Source: Sulfitobacter sp.
GTDB lineage: Bacteria; Pseudomonadota; Alphaproteobacteria; Rhodobacterales; Rhodobacteraceae
Assembly (NCBI GenBank): GCA_024636405.1
Contig: JAGXHC010000252.1
Span: forward strand, 1 to 52,604
Length of the DNA: 52,604 bases
Reading direction: 5' to 3'
Shown here piece after piece: positions 25,550 through 34,088 of this stretch. The position numbers and the translations under genes were made by a program. Positions within the stretch are counted from its first letter, which is position 1, and each line of letters begins with the position of its first letter. Under the pieces are notes generated by a model, which saw nothing but the letters and a program-made list of their open reading frames with translations, searched no databases and had not been told where the DNA came from.

Positions 25550-26566
25550 TTATCGCTCCTTCAGAACATCACGCACGGCATCCCTCAAAAACGCCTCGTC
25601 TTCAGGGTTCTGCGCCGGGTTGCCCGCGCGATGGCCCCAGATGGAGGGGATCACGCGCAGTTCCGCATCCGGCATCATCGCTGTCTCGATCTCGCTGTCC
25701 TCGGGCGTAAAATAAAGATCGGTGCGCGAGGGCATGATGATCGACCGCGCCGTGATCGCCCCCAACGCAGCCGCTAGATCGCCCTTGAACACGTCATTGT
25801 CAGAGATATCGGAGGCCCGCCATGTCGCAAGGCTCGCCAGCAGATCATGCGCATCGCGGCGTAGAAAATTCGCCTCCCACAAGCGGACAAGAAAATCCTC
25901 CAACGACGCGTAGCCAACCGTCTCATACAGCCGTTCACGGTAGAAAGCCTGACTCATTGCCCAGCCCGCATAGACGCGCCCCATGGCGCGCAGGCCGCGC
26001 GTTGGCGGGGCGGTGAAATGGGTGCCCGTCCAATGCGGATCGCCTGTGAGCGTGGCGTGGACCCCTTGCAAGAACACATCGTTGTGCAGTGAGGTGCGCG
26101 CAGAGCCGCAGACCGCCACAATCCGTTCCACAGCCTGTGGAAACAGCGCGCCCCAATGCAGCGCCTGCTGCGCACCCATCGACCAGCCATAGATCAGTGC
26201 CAACCGCTCGATCCCGAAGACCTCGGCCAGCATCGCGCGCTGTGCATGCACATTGTCCCAATGCGAGATAAGCGGGAATCTCTCGGGTCCGAAGGGGGCC
26301 GCGATGTTCGAAGGCGATGTCGACAGACCGTTGCAGAACATATTGGGGATAACGACAAACCAAATATCAGGATCAAGCACCCTGCCCGGCCCGATCAGCC
26401 ATTCGGTGTCACCATGCTGTGCACCGTAGGACGTCGGATAGAGCACGGCGTTGGATTTATCCGCGTTCAGCGTGCCATAGGTCTGATAGGTCAGCTGCGC
26501 ATGGGGCAAAGTGATGCCGCACTGCAGTCTGAAGTCGCGCAGGTCAAACCTGTGATGTCCGGTCAT
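25550..26566 (-). CDS. MetX-like alpha/beta-fold acyltransferase or hydrolase
   Basis: 338-residue member of the homoserine O-acetyltransferase-like branch of the alpha/beta-hydrolase fold. Diagnostic segments are YGAQHGDTEWLIGPGRVLDPD, IPNMFCNGLSTSPSN and the nucleophile elbow YGWSMGAQQALHW (Ser129). Asp283 (SRTDLYF) and His312 (IWGHRAGNP) complete the triad. It is shorter than true MetX and sits as the last gene of the peptide ABC operon, its ATG overlapping the preceding M20 gene as ATGA. That context argues against methionine synthesis and for acyl transfer to, or deacylation of, a product of the peptidases. Cytoplasmic. Function beyond the fold is inferred. Confidence 0.8.
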   Translation of the reverse strand: MTGHHRFDLRDFRLQCGITLPHAQLTYQTYGTLNADKSNAVLYPTSYGAQHGDTEWLIGPGRVLDPDIWFVVIPNMFCNGLSTSPSNIAAPFGPERFPLISHWDNVHAQRAMLAEVFGIERLALIYGWSMGAQQALHWGALFPQAVERIVAVCGSARTSLHNDVFLQGVHATLTGDPHWTGTHFTAPPTRGLRAMGRVYAGWAMSQAFYRERLYETVGYASLEDFLVRLWEANFLRRDAHDLLASLATWRASDISDNDVFKGDLAAALGAITARSIIMPSRTDLYFTPEDSEIETAMMPDAELRVIPSIWGHRAGNPAQNPEDEAFLRDAVRDVLKER

Positions 26567-27699
26567 GACAGGCGCGTCAGCAAACCTGCCATCAGGCGGG
26601 CGCGTTCTGTCAGGCTGGCCACTTGAATATGTTCATTCAGCGTATGCAGACCCGCGCCCCGCACGCCCAGACTGTCGAGTGTGGGAATGCCCATCGCGCC
26701 TGTGAAATTCCCGTCTGATCCACCGCCCTGGCTGCGGCCCTCCATCTCAAAGCCCAGTTCCTTTGCGATCTGCTTGGCTACCTCAAAAATCTTGGCGGTG
26801 CCGGGGGTGTCAGGCTTCCACACGGGGCGGGTCACGCCGCGTTCAACCACAAAGTCCACCCCGTTTTTGGTGCCTTGCAGGGCCAGCATGCGCTGCACAC
26901 CATCGTCAAGATCCTCTTGCTTTTTCGCCATGCTCAGGGCCTCTGCAGCACAGGAGGAGGAGACGCAATTGACCCATTGGCCGGCATGGATGACGCCCAC
27001 GGAAAAGGTGCAATCCTCGCCCGTCATGTCCTCGATCTCGATGATGCGGCGGGCCATGGCGGCGATGGCGCTCTTGCCATCCTTGAGACGGGCACCGGCA
27101 TGGCTGGGCGCGCCCTTGGTCATCAGATTGAACCGCGCGATTGCGTAGCGCCCAATGGTCACGCCGCCGTCGTCATGGCCTGGCTCGGGCACCAGCACAT
27201 ATGCGCTGCGCGCCGCCTCAGCCTCGATCAGATCACGGGTCGACGGGGTGCCGACCTCTTCGTCGGGGGTAAACAGCACCGTCACCGGCAGGGGCGTCGG
27301 TATGCCCGCGCGGATCAGTTGGCGTATCGCCTCCAGCGAAATATAGTTGCCCCCCTTCATGTCCATCAGACCGGGGCCATAGCAAATGTCGCCGTCCCGT
27401 TTGAAGGGCAGCACGTCAAGCGTGCCGACAGGGTGCACCGTGTCCATATGTCCAGCGATCAAAATGCCGGGCACGCGTCCATGGTCCGGGTGCGGTATGC
27501 GCGCGCGCACTGACCCGCCAAAGCCCATGCGTCCGGGAATACGCTCAACGCTCGCCCCCATCGCGGCCATGTCATAGGCTGCGATGTCCATCATGCGGTT
27601 GACGGCATCCGCGTCCCACGTGGGGCTTTCACATTCGATCCAAGGGCGCAGCCCCGCCAGCATCTGATCCGTGTCGAAAGGCAATTCAAGCGGGTTCAT
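26563..27699 (-). CDS. M20-family metallopeptidase, carboxypeptidase G2-like
   Basis: 378-residue cytoplasmic di-zinc peptidase. Ligands and catalytic residues are recognisable: His84 and Asp86 (AGHMDTVHP), Asp113 bridging (GPGLMDMKGG), Glu147-Glu148 (TPDEEVG), Glu172 (VPEPG), and the C-terminal His in GLHTLNEHI. The dimerisation domain with PSHAGARLKDGKSAI is in between. This pattern is that of glutamate carboxypeptidase (CPG2), which cuts C-terminal glutamate from N-acyl or peptide substrates. ATGA overlaps tie it to the M20 amidohydrolase before it and the MetX-like enzyme after it, so the three are made together. Substrate is probably a peptide or N-acyl amino acid imported by the ABC system. 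Confidence 0.88.
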   Translation of the reverse strand: MNPLELPFDTDQMLAGLRPWIECESPTWDADAVNRMMDIAAYDMAAMGASVERIPGRMGFGGSVRARIPHPDHGRVPGILIAGHMDTVHPVGTLDVLPFKRDGDICYGPGLMDMKGGNYISLEAIRQLIRAGIPTPLPVTVLFTPDEEVGTPSTRDLIEAEAARSAYVLVPEPGHDDGGVTIGRYAIARFNLMTKGAPSHAGARLKDGKSAIAAMARRIIEIEDMTGEDCTFSVGVIHAGQWVNCVSSSCAAEALSMAKKQEDLDDGVQRMLALQGTKNGVDFVVERGVTRPVWKPDTPGTAKIFEVAKQIAKELGFEMEGRSQGGGSDGNFTGAMGIPTLDSLGVRGAGLHTLNEHIQVASLTERARLMAGLLTRLS

Positions 27700-28856
27700 G
27701 CGGACAACCTCCGCTCGACGATGCGCGCCATGACGGAAGCACCCACCGGTAGCACGTCTGGATCAAGGAAAAAGCTGGGATTGTGCAGACCCGTGGTGCC
27801 TGAATGGCCAATCCGGCAATACGCACCCGGCACAACCTTCAGCATATCAGCGAAGTCCTCGGACCCCGTCGCGGGTTCGTCCGTGCCTGAGATATTTTCC
27901 TTGCCCACAATGTCTTCGGCGGCCTCGAGATAGGCGTCCGACAGCGCCGCGTCGTTCATCAGCACATCAAATATGTTGCGATGATCGATGCTGATCTCCA
28001 CGCCGTAGGCGGTGGCGAAACCTGCACATAGCTCGCGCATGCGCTGCTCGGCGAGCTCACAAACCTCCTGCTTGAAGTAGCGGATCGTGCCAGCCAGCGT
28101 CGCGGTATCAGGCACCACATTATAGGCAGAGCCAGCGTGGATTTGCGTCACCGACAGCACGCAGGTGTCCAAGGGTGCCACGTTGCGCGATAGGATCGTC
28201 TGGATACTGCCCACAAGGTCGGCGGCGATGACCAGCGAATCGCGCGACTGGTGCGGCATGGCGGCATGGCTGCCCTTGCCCTGTACGGTGATGTCGAAGA
28301 AGGACGCGCCCGCCATCGCAGGGCCTTTGCAGATGCCCACGGTGCCCGGCTGCCCGTTGGGGGAGTTGTGCATGCCGTAAACCTCGTCGCAGGGGAAACG
28401 GCCGAACAGCCCGTCTGCCAGCATGCCCCGCGCGCCCCCCAATCCTTCCTCGGCGGGTTGGAAGATCAGCACGGCGGTGCCCGTGAAATCGCGTGTTTCG
28501 GCCAGATATTTGGCAGCGCCCAGCAACATGGTGGTGTGGCTGTCGTGGCCACAGGCATGCATCACGCCGGGGGTCTTGGAGGCGTAATCGAGGTTTGTCA
28601 GCTCGTCGATCGGCAGCGCGTCCATATCGGCGCGCAGGCCCACCCGGCGCAGCCCCTCGCGCCCTTTGATGATGCCCACAACGCCGGTGCCTGCGATGCC
28701 GGTATGCACCTCGTCCACGCCATATTCCTTGAGCTTGTCGGCGACGACGGCTGCCGTGCGATGCTCGGTAAAGCCAAGTTCGGGGTGTTGGTGCAGATCC
28801 TTGAAAATCGCGGTCAGCTCGGCTTTTGCCGCTTCGATAATGGGAAGGGTGGGCAT
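27696..28856 (-). CDS. M20 amidohydrolase, hippurate hydrolase type
   Basis: 386 residues from the ATG at 28856, with AAGGAG 7 nt upstream. Member of the M20D branch (hippuricase, IAA-amino acid hydrolase, N-acyl-L-amino acid amidohydrolase). Metal-site residues are Cys102 and His104 (HACGHDSHT), Glu136-Glu137 (QPAEEGLGGA), His163 (GMHN) and the late His in TGLHNPSFF. GLRADMDALPI and GKGSHAAMPHQSRD are family segments. It would split N-acyl or N-aroyl amino acids. It lies 10 bp after the ABC ATPase gene and overlaps the CPG2-like gene, so the two M20 enzymes may act in sequence on one imported compound. Cytoplasmic. Confidence 0.9.
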   Translation of the reverse strand: MPTLPIIEAAKAELTAIFKDLHQHPELGFTEHRTAAVVADKLKEYGVDEVHTGIAGTGVVGIIKGREGLRRVGLRADMDALPIDELTNLDYASKTPGVMHACGHDSHTTMLLGAAKYLAETRDFTGTAVLIFQPAEEGLGGARGMLADGLFGRFPCDEVYGMHNSPNGQPGTVGICKGPAMAGASFFDITVQGKGSHAAMPHQSRDSLVIAADLVGSIQTILSRNVAPLDTCVLSVTQIHAGSAYNVVPDTATLAGTIRYFKQEVCELAEQRMRELCAGFATAYGVEISIDHRNIFDVLMNDAALSDAYLEAAEDIVGKENISGTDEPATGSEDFADMLKVVPGAYCRIGHSGTTGLHNPSFFLDPDVLPVGASVMARIVERRLSA

Positions 28857-28866
28857 GTTATTCTCC

Positions 28867-30495
28867 TTATTCGGCCGCATCTGCAAAAGGGCGGAAATTT
28901 GCAAAATCCCAGTGCCGCCCTGGGGCGGCGGCGATCAACGCCTTGGTATAGTCCTGTTGCGGCGCACCCAACACTTGTGCCGCAGGTCCGTATTCGACCA
29001 CGCGGCCGTATTGCATCACCAGTACATCGTCACAGATCTGCGCGGCGACGCCGAGGTCGTGGGTGATGAACAAAATGCCGAGGCCCAGCCGCTCCTGAAG
29101 CTCCGCGAGCAAATCGAGCACTTGCGCCTGAACGGATACATCCAGGGCCGACACGGCCTCATCCGCAACCAGCACATCGGGGTCCATCGCCAAGGCGCGC
29201 GCAATGGCGATACGCTGCCGCTGGCCGCCCGAAAACTGGTGGGGAAAGCGGTCCACGGCGCTGGCCGGCAGACCCACCAACTCAAGCAATTCGCGGGCAC
29301 GCTCCATCGCTTTGGCCCGCGGTGTGCCGAAATTGAGCGGCCCCTCGATAATGGATTGCCCGACCTCAATGCGCGGGTTGAGTGAGCGCATGGGGTCCTG
29401 AAAAACGATCTGGATGTTCTTGCGGTGCGGTTTCAGATCCTTCTGGCTCAGCGTGGCGATGTCCGTACCGCCCACCTTGATCGCGCCCGAGGTGGGATCG
29501 ATCAGCCGCATGATGCAGCGCGCCACCGTGGTCTTGCCGCTGCCGCTTTCGCCTACGATGCCCAGCGTGCGGCCCTTGGTCAGCGAAATGCTCACGTCCT
29601 GCACAGCCTTCACCTCGCGGCCCCGCTTGAACAGGCCAGTGCCGCCGTAGGTTTTGCACAGATCATCGGTTTCCAGCACGATATTGTCGGATTTGGCGGG
29701 CCTCTCCATGCGCGGTACTTGACTGGGCACAGAGCGCAGCAGGTCGCGGGTGTAGTCCGTTTGCGGGTGGCGCAGCAGGGTACCTACCGGCTGCGTCTCC
29801 ATCACTTCACCCAGTTTCAGCACAGTCACGTCATCGGCGATTTCACTCACAACGCCCATGTCGTGGGTGATGAACAGGACGGCGGTGCCCTGCTGTTCGC
29901 GCAACTCCTGAATGAGCTTGAGGATTTGCGCCTGCGTCGTGACATCCAGCGCGGTCGTCGGCTCATCCGCAATAAGCAACTGCGGCTTCATCACCAGCGC
30001 CATCGCGATCATGATGCGCTGGCGCTGTCCGCCTGACAGCTGGTGTGGGAAACTTCGGTACATCTTGTCGACGTCGGGCAGATGCACGGCCTCCATCATC
30101 TCGCGCACCCGGTCGACGCGTTTGGATTTGGACATGTCGGAGTGGAACTCCAGCACTTCTTCAATCTGCTGGCCCACGCGTGCAACAGGATTGAGCGCCG
30201 TCATCGGCTCTTGGAAGATCATCGACATTGAGGTGGCACGCAGATCGCGCAACCGCGACTGCTTGGCGCCCAGCAACTCCTCGCCCTTAAGCTTTATAGA
30301 GCCTGCGATGGGTGTGAGCACCGGCGGCAGCAAACCCATTGTGGCAAGAGCCGTCAGCGATTTGCCCGACCCGCTTTCCCCCACCAGACACATGGTCTGG
30401 CCTTCCTCAATGGTCAGGTTAAGCCCCTTGACCACCTGCTGGTCCTGCGCGCCGTTCAGCGCGATGCGCAGGTCCCTGATATCCAGAACGCTCAT
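28867..30495 (-). CDS. Peptide-type ABC transporter, fused double ATPase
   Basis: 542-residue protein carrying both ATPases of an oligopeptide/dipeptide importer in one chain (DppD-DppF or GsiA layout). First domain: Walker A GESGSGKSLTAL near residue 40, signature LSGGQRQRIMIAMAL, Walker [13 protein letters not shown]. Second domain from about residue 275: Walker A GESGSGKTTVARC, signature FSGGQRQRIAIARAL, Walker B VLVADEAVSALD. The ATG at 30495 overlaps the permease stop as ATGA. The Cys-rich tail seen in separate DppD/DppF proteins is absent. It energises uptake by the two permeases and the binding protein encoded upstream. Confidence 0.93.
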   Translation of the reverse strand: MSVLDIRDLRIALNGAQDQQVVKGLNLTIEEGQTMCLVGESGSGKSLTALATMGLLPPVLTPIAGSIKLKGEELLGAKQSRLRDLRATSMSMIFQEPMTALNPVARVGQQIEEVLEFHSDMSKSKRVDRVREMMEAVHLPDVDKMYRSFPHQLSGGQRQRIMIAMALVMKPQLLIADEPTTALDVTTQAQILKLIQELREQQGTAVLFITHDMGVVSEIADDVTVLKLGEVMETQPVGTLLRHPQTDYTRDLLRSVPSQVPRMERPAKSDNIVLETDDLCKTYGGTGLFKRGREVKAVQDVSISLTKGRTLGIVGESGSGKTTVARCIMRLIDPTSGAIKVGGTDIATLSQKDLKPHRKNIQIVFQDPMRSLNPRIEVGQSIIEGPLNFGTPRAKAMERARELLELVGLPASAVDRFPHQFSGGQRQRIAIARALAMDPDVLVADEAVSALDVSVQAQVLDLLAELQERLGLGILFITHDLGVAAQICDDVLVMQYGRVVEYGPAAQVLGAPQQDYTKALIAAAPGRHWDFANFRPFADAAE

Positions 30496-31385
30496 CGGTC
30501 AATTCCCCGCTTGGCCATACGGGGATCCAGCGCATCGCGCACCGCGTCTCCCAAAAGATTGATCGACAGGATCGCGACCGAGACAACCAGACCGGGCCAA
30601 AGTACGATACCGGGGTTGATCTGGAAATAGATGCGGCCTTCGGCCATGATGTTGCCCCAGCTGGGGGTCTCGGGGCTGATGCCCGCGCCGAGGAAACTCA
30701 GGATTGCCTCGGTCAGTATGGCGCTGGCGCAGATGTATGTGCCCTGGATGATCAGCGGTGCCAGCGTGTTGGGCACCAGATGGCGCCGCATGATCAGCCA
30801 TGTGGGCGTGCCCGCCGCGATCGCGGCCTCGACATACGGTTCCTCGCGCGCCGACAGCACCAGCGAGCGAACAAGGCGGATCACGCGCGGCACTTCGGGG
30901 ATGGTGATCGCCACCAGAACGGTCCAGATGCTGGCCCCCCACAGCGATACGATCGCGATGGCCAGCAGGATCGACGGAATAGCCATCAGCCCATCGACCA
31001 TGCGCATCAGCACCGCGTCAATCCAGCGGATGTACCCCGCCAGCAAACCAAAGAGCAGCCCCAGCACCACAGCGGCGATGGCAGCGGCCACCCCCACCAC
31101 AAGCGAGATGCGCCCACCATAGATGATGCGGCTGAACAGGTCGCGGCCGTAGGCGTCCGTGCCCAGCCAGTATTCGTCGCTGGGTGGTTTCAGCCGCACG
31201 CCGGGTGACAGACGCACCGGATCGTGCGGTACGACCCACACGGCCAGCACCGACCACAGGACTATGATCCCAAGAACCACGGTCGCCAGCGTCACCAGCC
31301 AGCTGGAAAAGATGATTTCGCGCGCGCGCCCAATCGGGGTGACGCGCACTGGAATGAGGGAGGCGGCGGATGTCTGATCGGTCAT
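30492..31385 (-). CDS. Peptide-type ABC permease (DppC family)
   Basis: 297-residue inner-membrane permease with a cytoplasmic N-terminus and six helices. The DppC/OppC N-terminal stretch LSPGVRLKPPSDEYWLGTDAYGRDLFSRIIYGGR is recognisable around residues 58-90 (WLGTDAYGRD is diagnostic). The EAA loop is EAAIAAGTPTWLIMRRHLVPN. The C-terminal DALDPRMAKRG is typical. It overlaps both neighbours by 4 bp. It pairs with the DppB-type permease to form the channel. Substrate specificity comes from the binding protein. Confidence 0.94.
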   Translation of the reverse strand: MTDQTSAASLIPVRVTPIGRAREIIFSSWLVTLATVVLGIIVLWSVLAVWVVPHDPVRLSPGVRLKPPSDEYWLGTDAYGRDLFSRIIYGGRISLVVGVAAAIAAVVLGLLFGLLAGYIRWIDAVLMRMVDGLMAIPSILLAIAIVSLWGASIWTVLVAITIPEVPRVIRLVRSLVLSAREEPYVEAAIAAGTPTWLIMRRHLVPNTLAPLIIQGTYICASAILTEAILSFLGAGISPETPSWGNIMAEGRIYFQINPGIVLWPGLVVSVAILSINLLGDAVRDALDPRMAKRGIDR

Positions 31386-32326
31386 GCGTAGCGGATCCTT
31401 GGGTCAAGCAGGACATAGGCGATGTCGATGAGCAGGTTGATTACGACATAGATGAGAGAGGCGAGCAGGATCACGGCCTGGATCACCGGATAATCGCGGC
31501 TGAGCACCGCATCGACGGTCAACCGGCCGAGGCCCGGCAGGTTGAACACGCTCTCCGTCACGACCACACCCGAGATGATAAGCGCGAAGCCGATCCCGAT
31601 CACGGTGATGATCGGCACCGAACAATTTCGCAGCGCATGACGCATGAGCACCTTATGCTCCGGCAGCCCCTTTGCGCGCGCCGTGCGCACATAATCGTCG
31701 CCGAGGATTTCCAGCATCGAAGTCCGGGTGATCCGTGCGATCAGCGCGATATAAAGCAGCGTCAGCGTAAATGTGGGCAGGGCGATGCGGTGAAAGAACG
31801 GCCCGATCCCTTCGCCGATAGGACGAAAGCCCTGCACCGGAAACCATCCCAGCGACATCGAAAAGGCCGAGATCATCAGATACCCGATCACGAACACAGG
31901 GACCGAAAAGCCCAGCACCGACAGCAGCATCACGAACCGGTCGATCAGCGTGCCCTGTTTCCATGCCGCAATCACACCCAGCGGGACGGCGATGACGACG
32001 GACAAGATGATGGTCGTCAGCGCCAGCGAAATTGTCGGCTCCATCCGGTCGGAGATCAGGTCGATAACGGGCTGACCCGACAGGATCGAGGTGCCGAAAT
32101 CACCTTGCAGCAGTTGGCCGATCCAGCTGAAGAATTGTACGAACAGCGGATCGTTGAGCCCCAGCGAGTCGCGAATGGCCTCCAGCTGTTGGGGCGTGGC
32201 AGTGTCGCCCGCGATGATCGCTGCGGGGTCGCCCGGTGTCAGACGCAGCAGCAGGAATACGAAAAGGGCGACGAACCCCATCACCGGGATCGCGGCAAGT
32301 ATACGCTGCACGATATAGAGGACCAT
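31382..32326 (-). CDS. Peptide-type ABC permease (DppB family)
   Basis: 314-residue inner-membrane permease, six helices. The N-terminus YIVQRILAAIPVMGF and RLTPGDPAAIIAGD are standard for DppB/OppB. The EAA loop is RTARAKGLPEHKVLMRHALRN, and GVVVTESVFNLPGLGRLTVDA follows. The ATG at 32326 has AAGGG upstream. It lies 67 bp after the binding-protein gene, with a strong hairpin between, and overlaps the DppC-type gene by 4 bp. Confidence 0.94.
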   Translation of the reverse strand: MVLYIVQRILAAIPVMGFVALFVFLLLRLTPGDPAAIIAGDTATPQQLEAIRDSLGLNDPLFVQFFSWIGQLLQGDFGTSILSGQPVIDLISDRMEPTISLALTTIILSVVIAVPLGVIAAWKQGTLIDRFVMLLSVLGFSVPVFVIGYLMISAFSMSLGWFPVQGFRPIGEGIGPFFHRIALPTFTLTLLYIALIARITRTSMLEILGDDYVRTARAKGLPEHKVLMRHALRNCSVPIITVIGIGFALIISGVVVTESVFNLPGLGRLTVDAVLSRDYPVIQAVILLASLIYVVINLLIDIAYVLLDPRIRYA

Positions 32327-32356
32327 CGGGACGCCCTTTCAAAATATTGGGGGAAA

Positions 32357-32385
32357 TCCGGCCCCGCGCAGTGCACGGGGCCGGA
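32357..32385 (-). terminator. Stem-loop between binding-protein and DppB genes
   Basis: TCCGGCCCCG (32357-32366) pairs perfectly with CGGGGCCGGA (32376-32385) around a 9-nt loop. On the minus-strand mRNA it begins 8 nt after the binding-protein stop and is followed by UUUCCCCC, so partial termination or 3'-end protection of the upstream message is likely. Confidence 0.6.
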
Positions 32386-32393
32386 GATGCGCA

Positions 32394-34016
32394 TTACTTC
32401 TTGGAGATGTTCCAGAACAGTGGTGCGGGCGCATCGAGCACGCCTTCGAGGTTGTTGGACCACGCCGATGGCACAAAGTATTGACCAATGGGCGCATAGA
32501 CCGCTTCTTCGTAAGCGATCTTCTGGATTTCAGTCGCCAGCACCTGCTGCTCTTCGAGCGTGGCTGCAGTGGCATAGGAAGTGCGCAGCTCTTCAAGCTT
32601 GGGCACATTTGGCCAGCCGAACCAGCCCCCGTCTGGGCCCTTGCCGTTGACCATGTTGTTGACCAGCGGGTTGAACACATCCGCGCCCACCCAATTGGTC
32701 ATGAACATGTGCCAGCCACCGTCGGCGATCGACGCCTGGCTTGCGCGTTTGCCCACCAGCGTCTGCCAGTCCATCGCCTGCAGATCGACGATAAATCCAG
32801 CGTCGCGCATCGCTTGTGCGACCACCACCGGTTGCGTGCGCAGGGTGCCCACGTCTGTGGGGTGCATGATCACAATGGGCGTACCATCGTATCCAGCTTC
32901 CGCTAGCAATGCCTTTGCCTTCTCCATGCCGCTGCCTTCCGTCAGCGTCTCCGAGCCAACGTCAGAGGCAAGAGGCGTGTCGCAAACGAACATTGCACCG
33001 CACAGGTTATACAGATCGGGATTGCCGACCAGCGCATCCAGCACGTCTTTCTGATTTACCGAGGCGATGGCCGCCTGACGGATCTTCACGTTGTCCATCG
33101 GCGCGTTCAGCGTGTTGGGCCGCATGATCGTCTGGAATCCCAGCGCGTTCTGGTTTCTGACCGTCAGCTCAGGGTTGGCAGCAAGGATCGGCAGCAGGTC
33201 GGACGGGGGGCTTTCCCAATAGTCGATTTCCCCTGCCTGCAGCGCGTTGAATGCAGTCTGGTCGTCGGGCATGACCACCCATTCGACGCGGTCGACCATC
33301 ACAACCTTACCACCTGCGGCAAAACTGGACGGCTCGTCACGTGGCACGTAGTCTTCGTTCTTTGCATAGACGGCGCGCACGCCGGGCTGGTATTCATCCG
33401 CGACCCATGTGAACGGCCCCGACCCGATCTGTTCGGGGATCGCCTCTGTCGAGGGTGTTGCCGCCAGGCGCGCGGGCATGATGAATGGCACGTTCGACGA
33501 TGGCTTCGCCAGGCTGTCGATCACCAGACCGTAGGGTTGCTTGAGGTTAATGACGAACTCGTTGGGTTGTGCGCCCTGCTCCATGCTCTCGACAAAGTCC
33601 ATCAGGACCTGTCCCATGCCGTCGCGTTCGCCCCAGCGTTTGATCGAGGCTGCGACATCCGCGCCGGTCACATCCGCGCCGTCGTGGAATTTCAGCCCGT
33701 CGCGCAGGGTGAAGGTGTAGACCAGCCCGTCGTCAGAGACGGTATGGGTGTTGACCATTTGCGGCTGTGGCACCAGATCTGAATCAAGTGCGTAGAGCGT
33801 ATCAAAAATCATGTAGCCATGGTTGCGGCTCATGTAGGCGGTGGTCAGGATCGGGTCCAGAACCCGCAAGTCCGAGTGTTTGACCGCGCGCAGCGTCTGC
33901 GCATCGGCCATGCCCGCGATCAGCGCGGTTGCCGCGACAGTAGCTGCGAACATCGTGCCGCGTATAAGACCGCTTAGGCCCCTTGGCTTCGTTTTCAATG
34001 TCATTGGAATAGTCAT
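32394..34016 (-). CDS. Peptide-type ABC substrate-binding protein (DppA/OppA family)
   Basis: 540 residues from the ATG at 34016 (GGGGAG upstream; a second ATG at 34004 is possible). A basic n-region and Sec signal end near ALIAGMADAQT at about residue 40; no lipobox Cys, so soluble periplasmic. Family 5 segments are HSDLRVLDPILTTAY, YTFTLRDGLKFHDGADVTGADVAASIKRW (near 100) and IKLPYGLV-like NLKQPYGLVID. The protein binds peptides or other large polar ligands. It is the second gene of the operon, after the M81 hydrolase, and precedes the permeases. Ligand unknown; the enzymes beside it point to an N-acylated or otherwise modified peptide. Confidence 0.92.
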   Translation of the reverse strand: MTIPMTLKTKPRGLSGLIRGTMFAATVAATALIAGMADAQTLRAVKHSDLRVLDPILTTAYMSRNHGYMIFDTLYALDSDLVPQPQMVNTHTVSDDGLVYTFTLRDGLKFHDGADVTGADVAASIKRWGERDGMGQVLMDFVESMEQGAQPNEFVINLKQPYGLVIDSLAKPSSNVPFIMPARLAATPSTEAIPEQIGSGPFTWVADEYQPGVRAVYAKNEDYVPRDEPSSFAAGGKVVMVDRVEWVVMPDDQTAFNALQAGEIDYWESPPSDLLPILAANPELTVRNQNALGFQTIMRPNTLNAPMDNVKIRQAAIASVNQKDVLDALVGNPDLYNLCGAMFVCDTPLASDVGSETLTEGSGMEKAKALLAEAGYDGTPIVIMHPTDVGTLRTQPVVVAQAMRDAGFIVDLQAMDWQTLVGKRASQASIADGGWHMFMTNWVGADVFNPLVNNMVNGKGPDGGWFGWPNVPKLEELRTSYATAATLEEQQVLATEIQKIAYEEAVYAPIGQYFVPSAWSNNLEGVLDAPAPLFWNISKK

Positions 34017-34088
34017 TGGGTACTCCCCTGAGTGTTGGAAAATTATGCGCCGGGCATGATCCACCCTTTTATGCGCGTCGTGTTCTGG

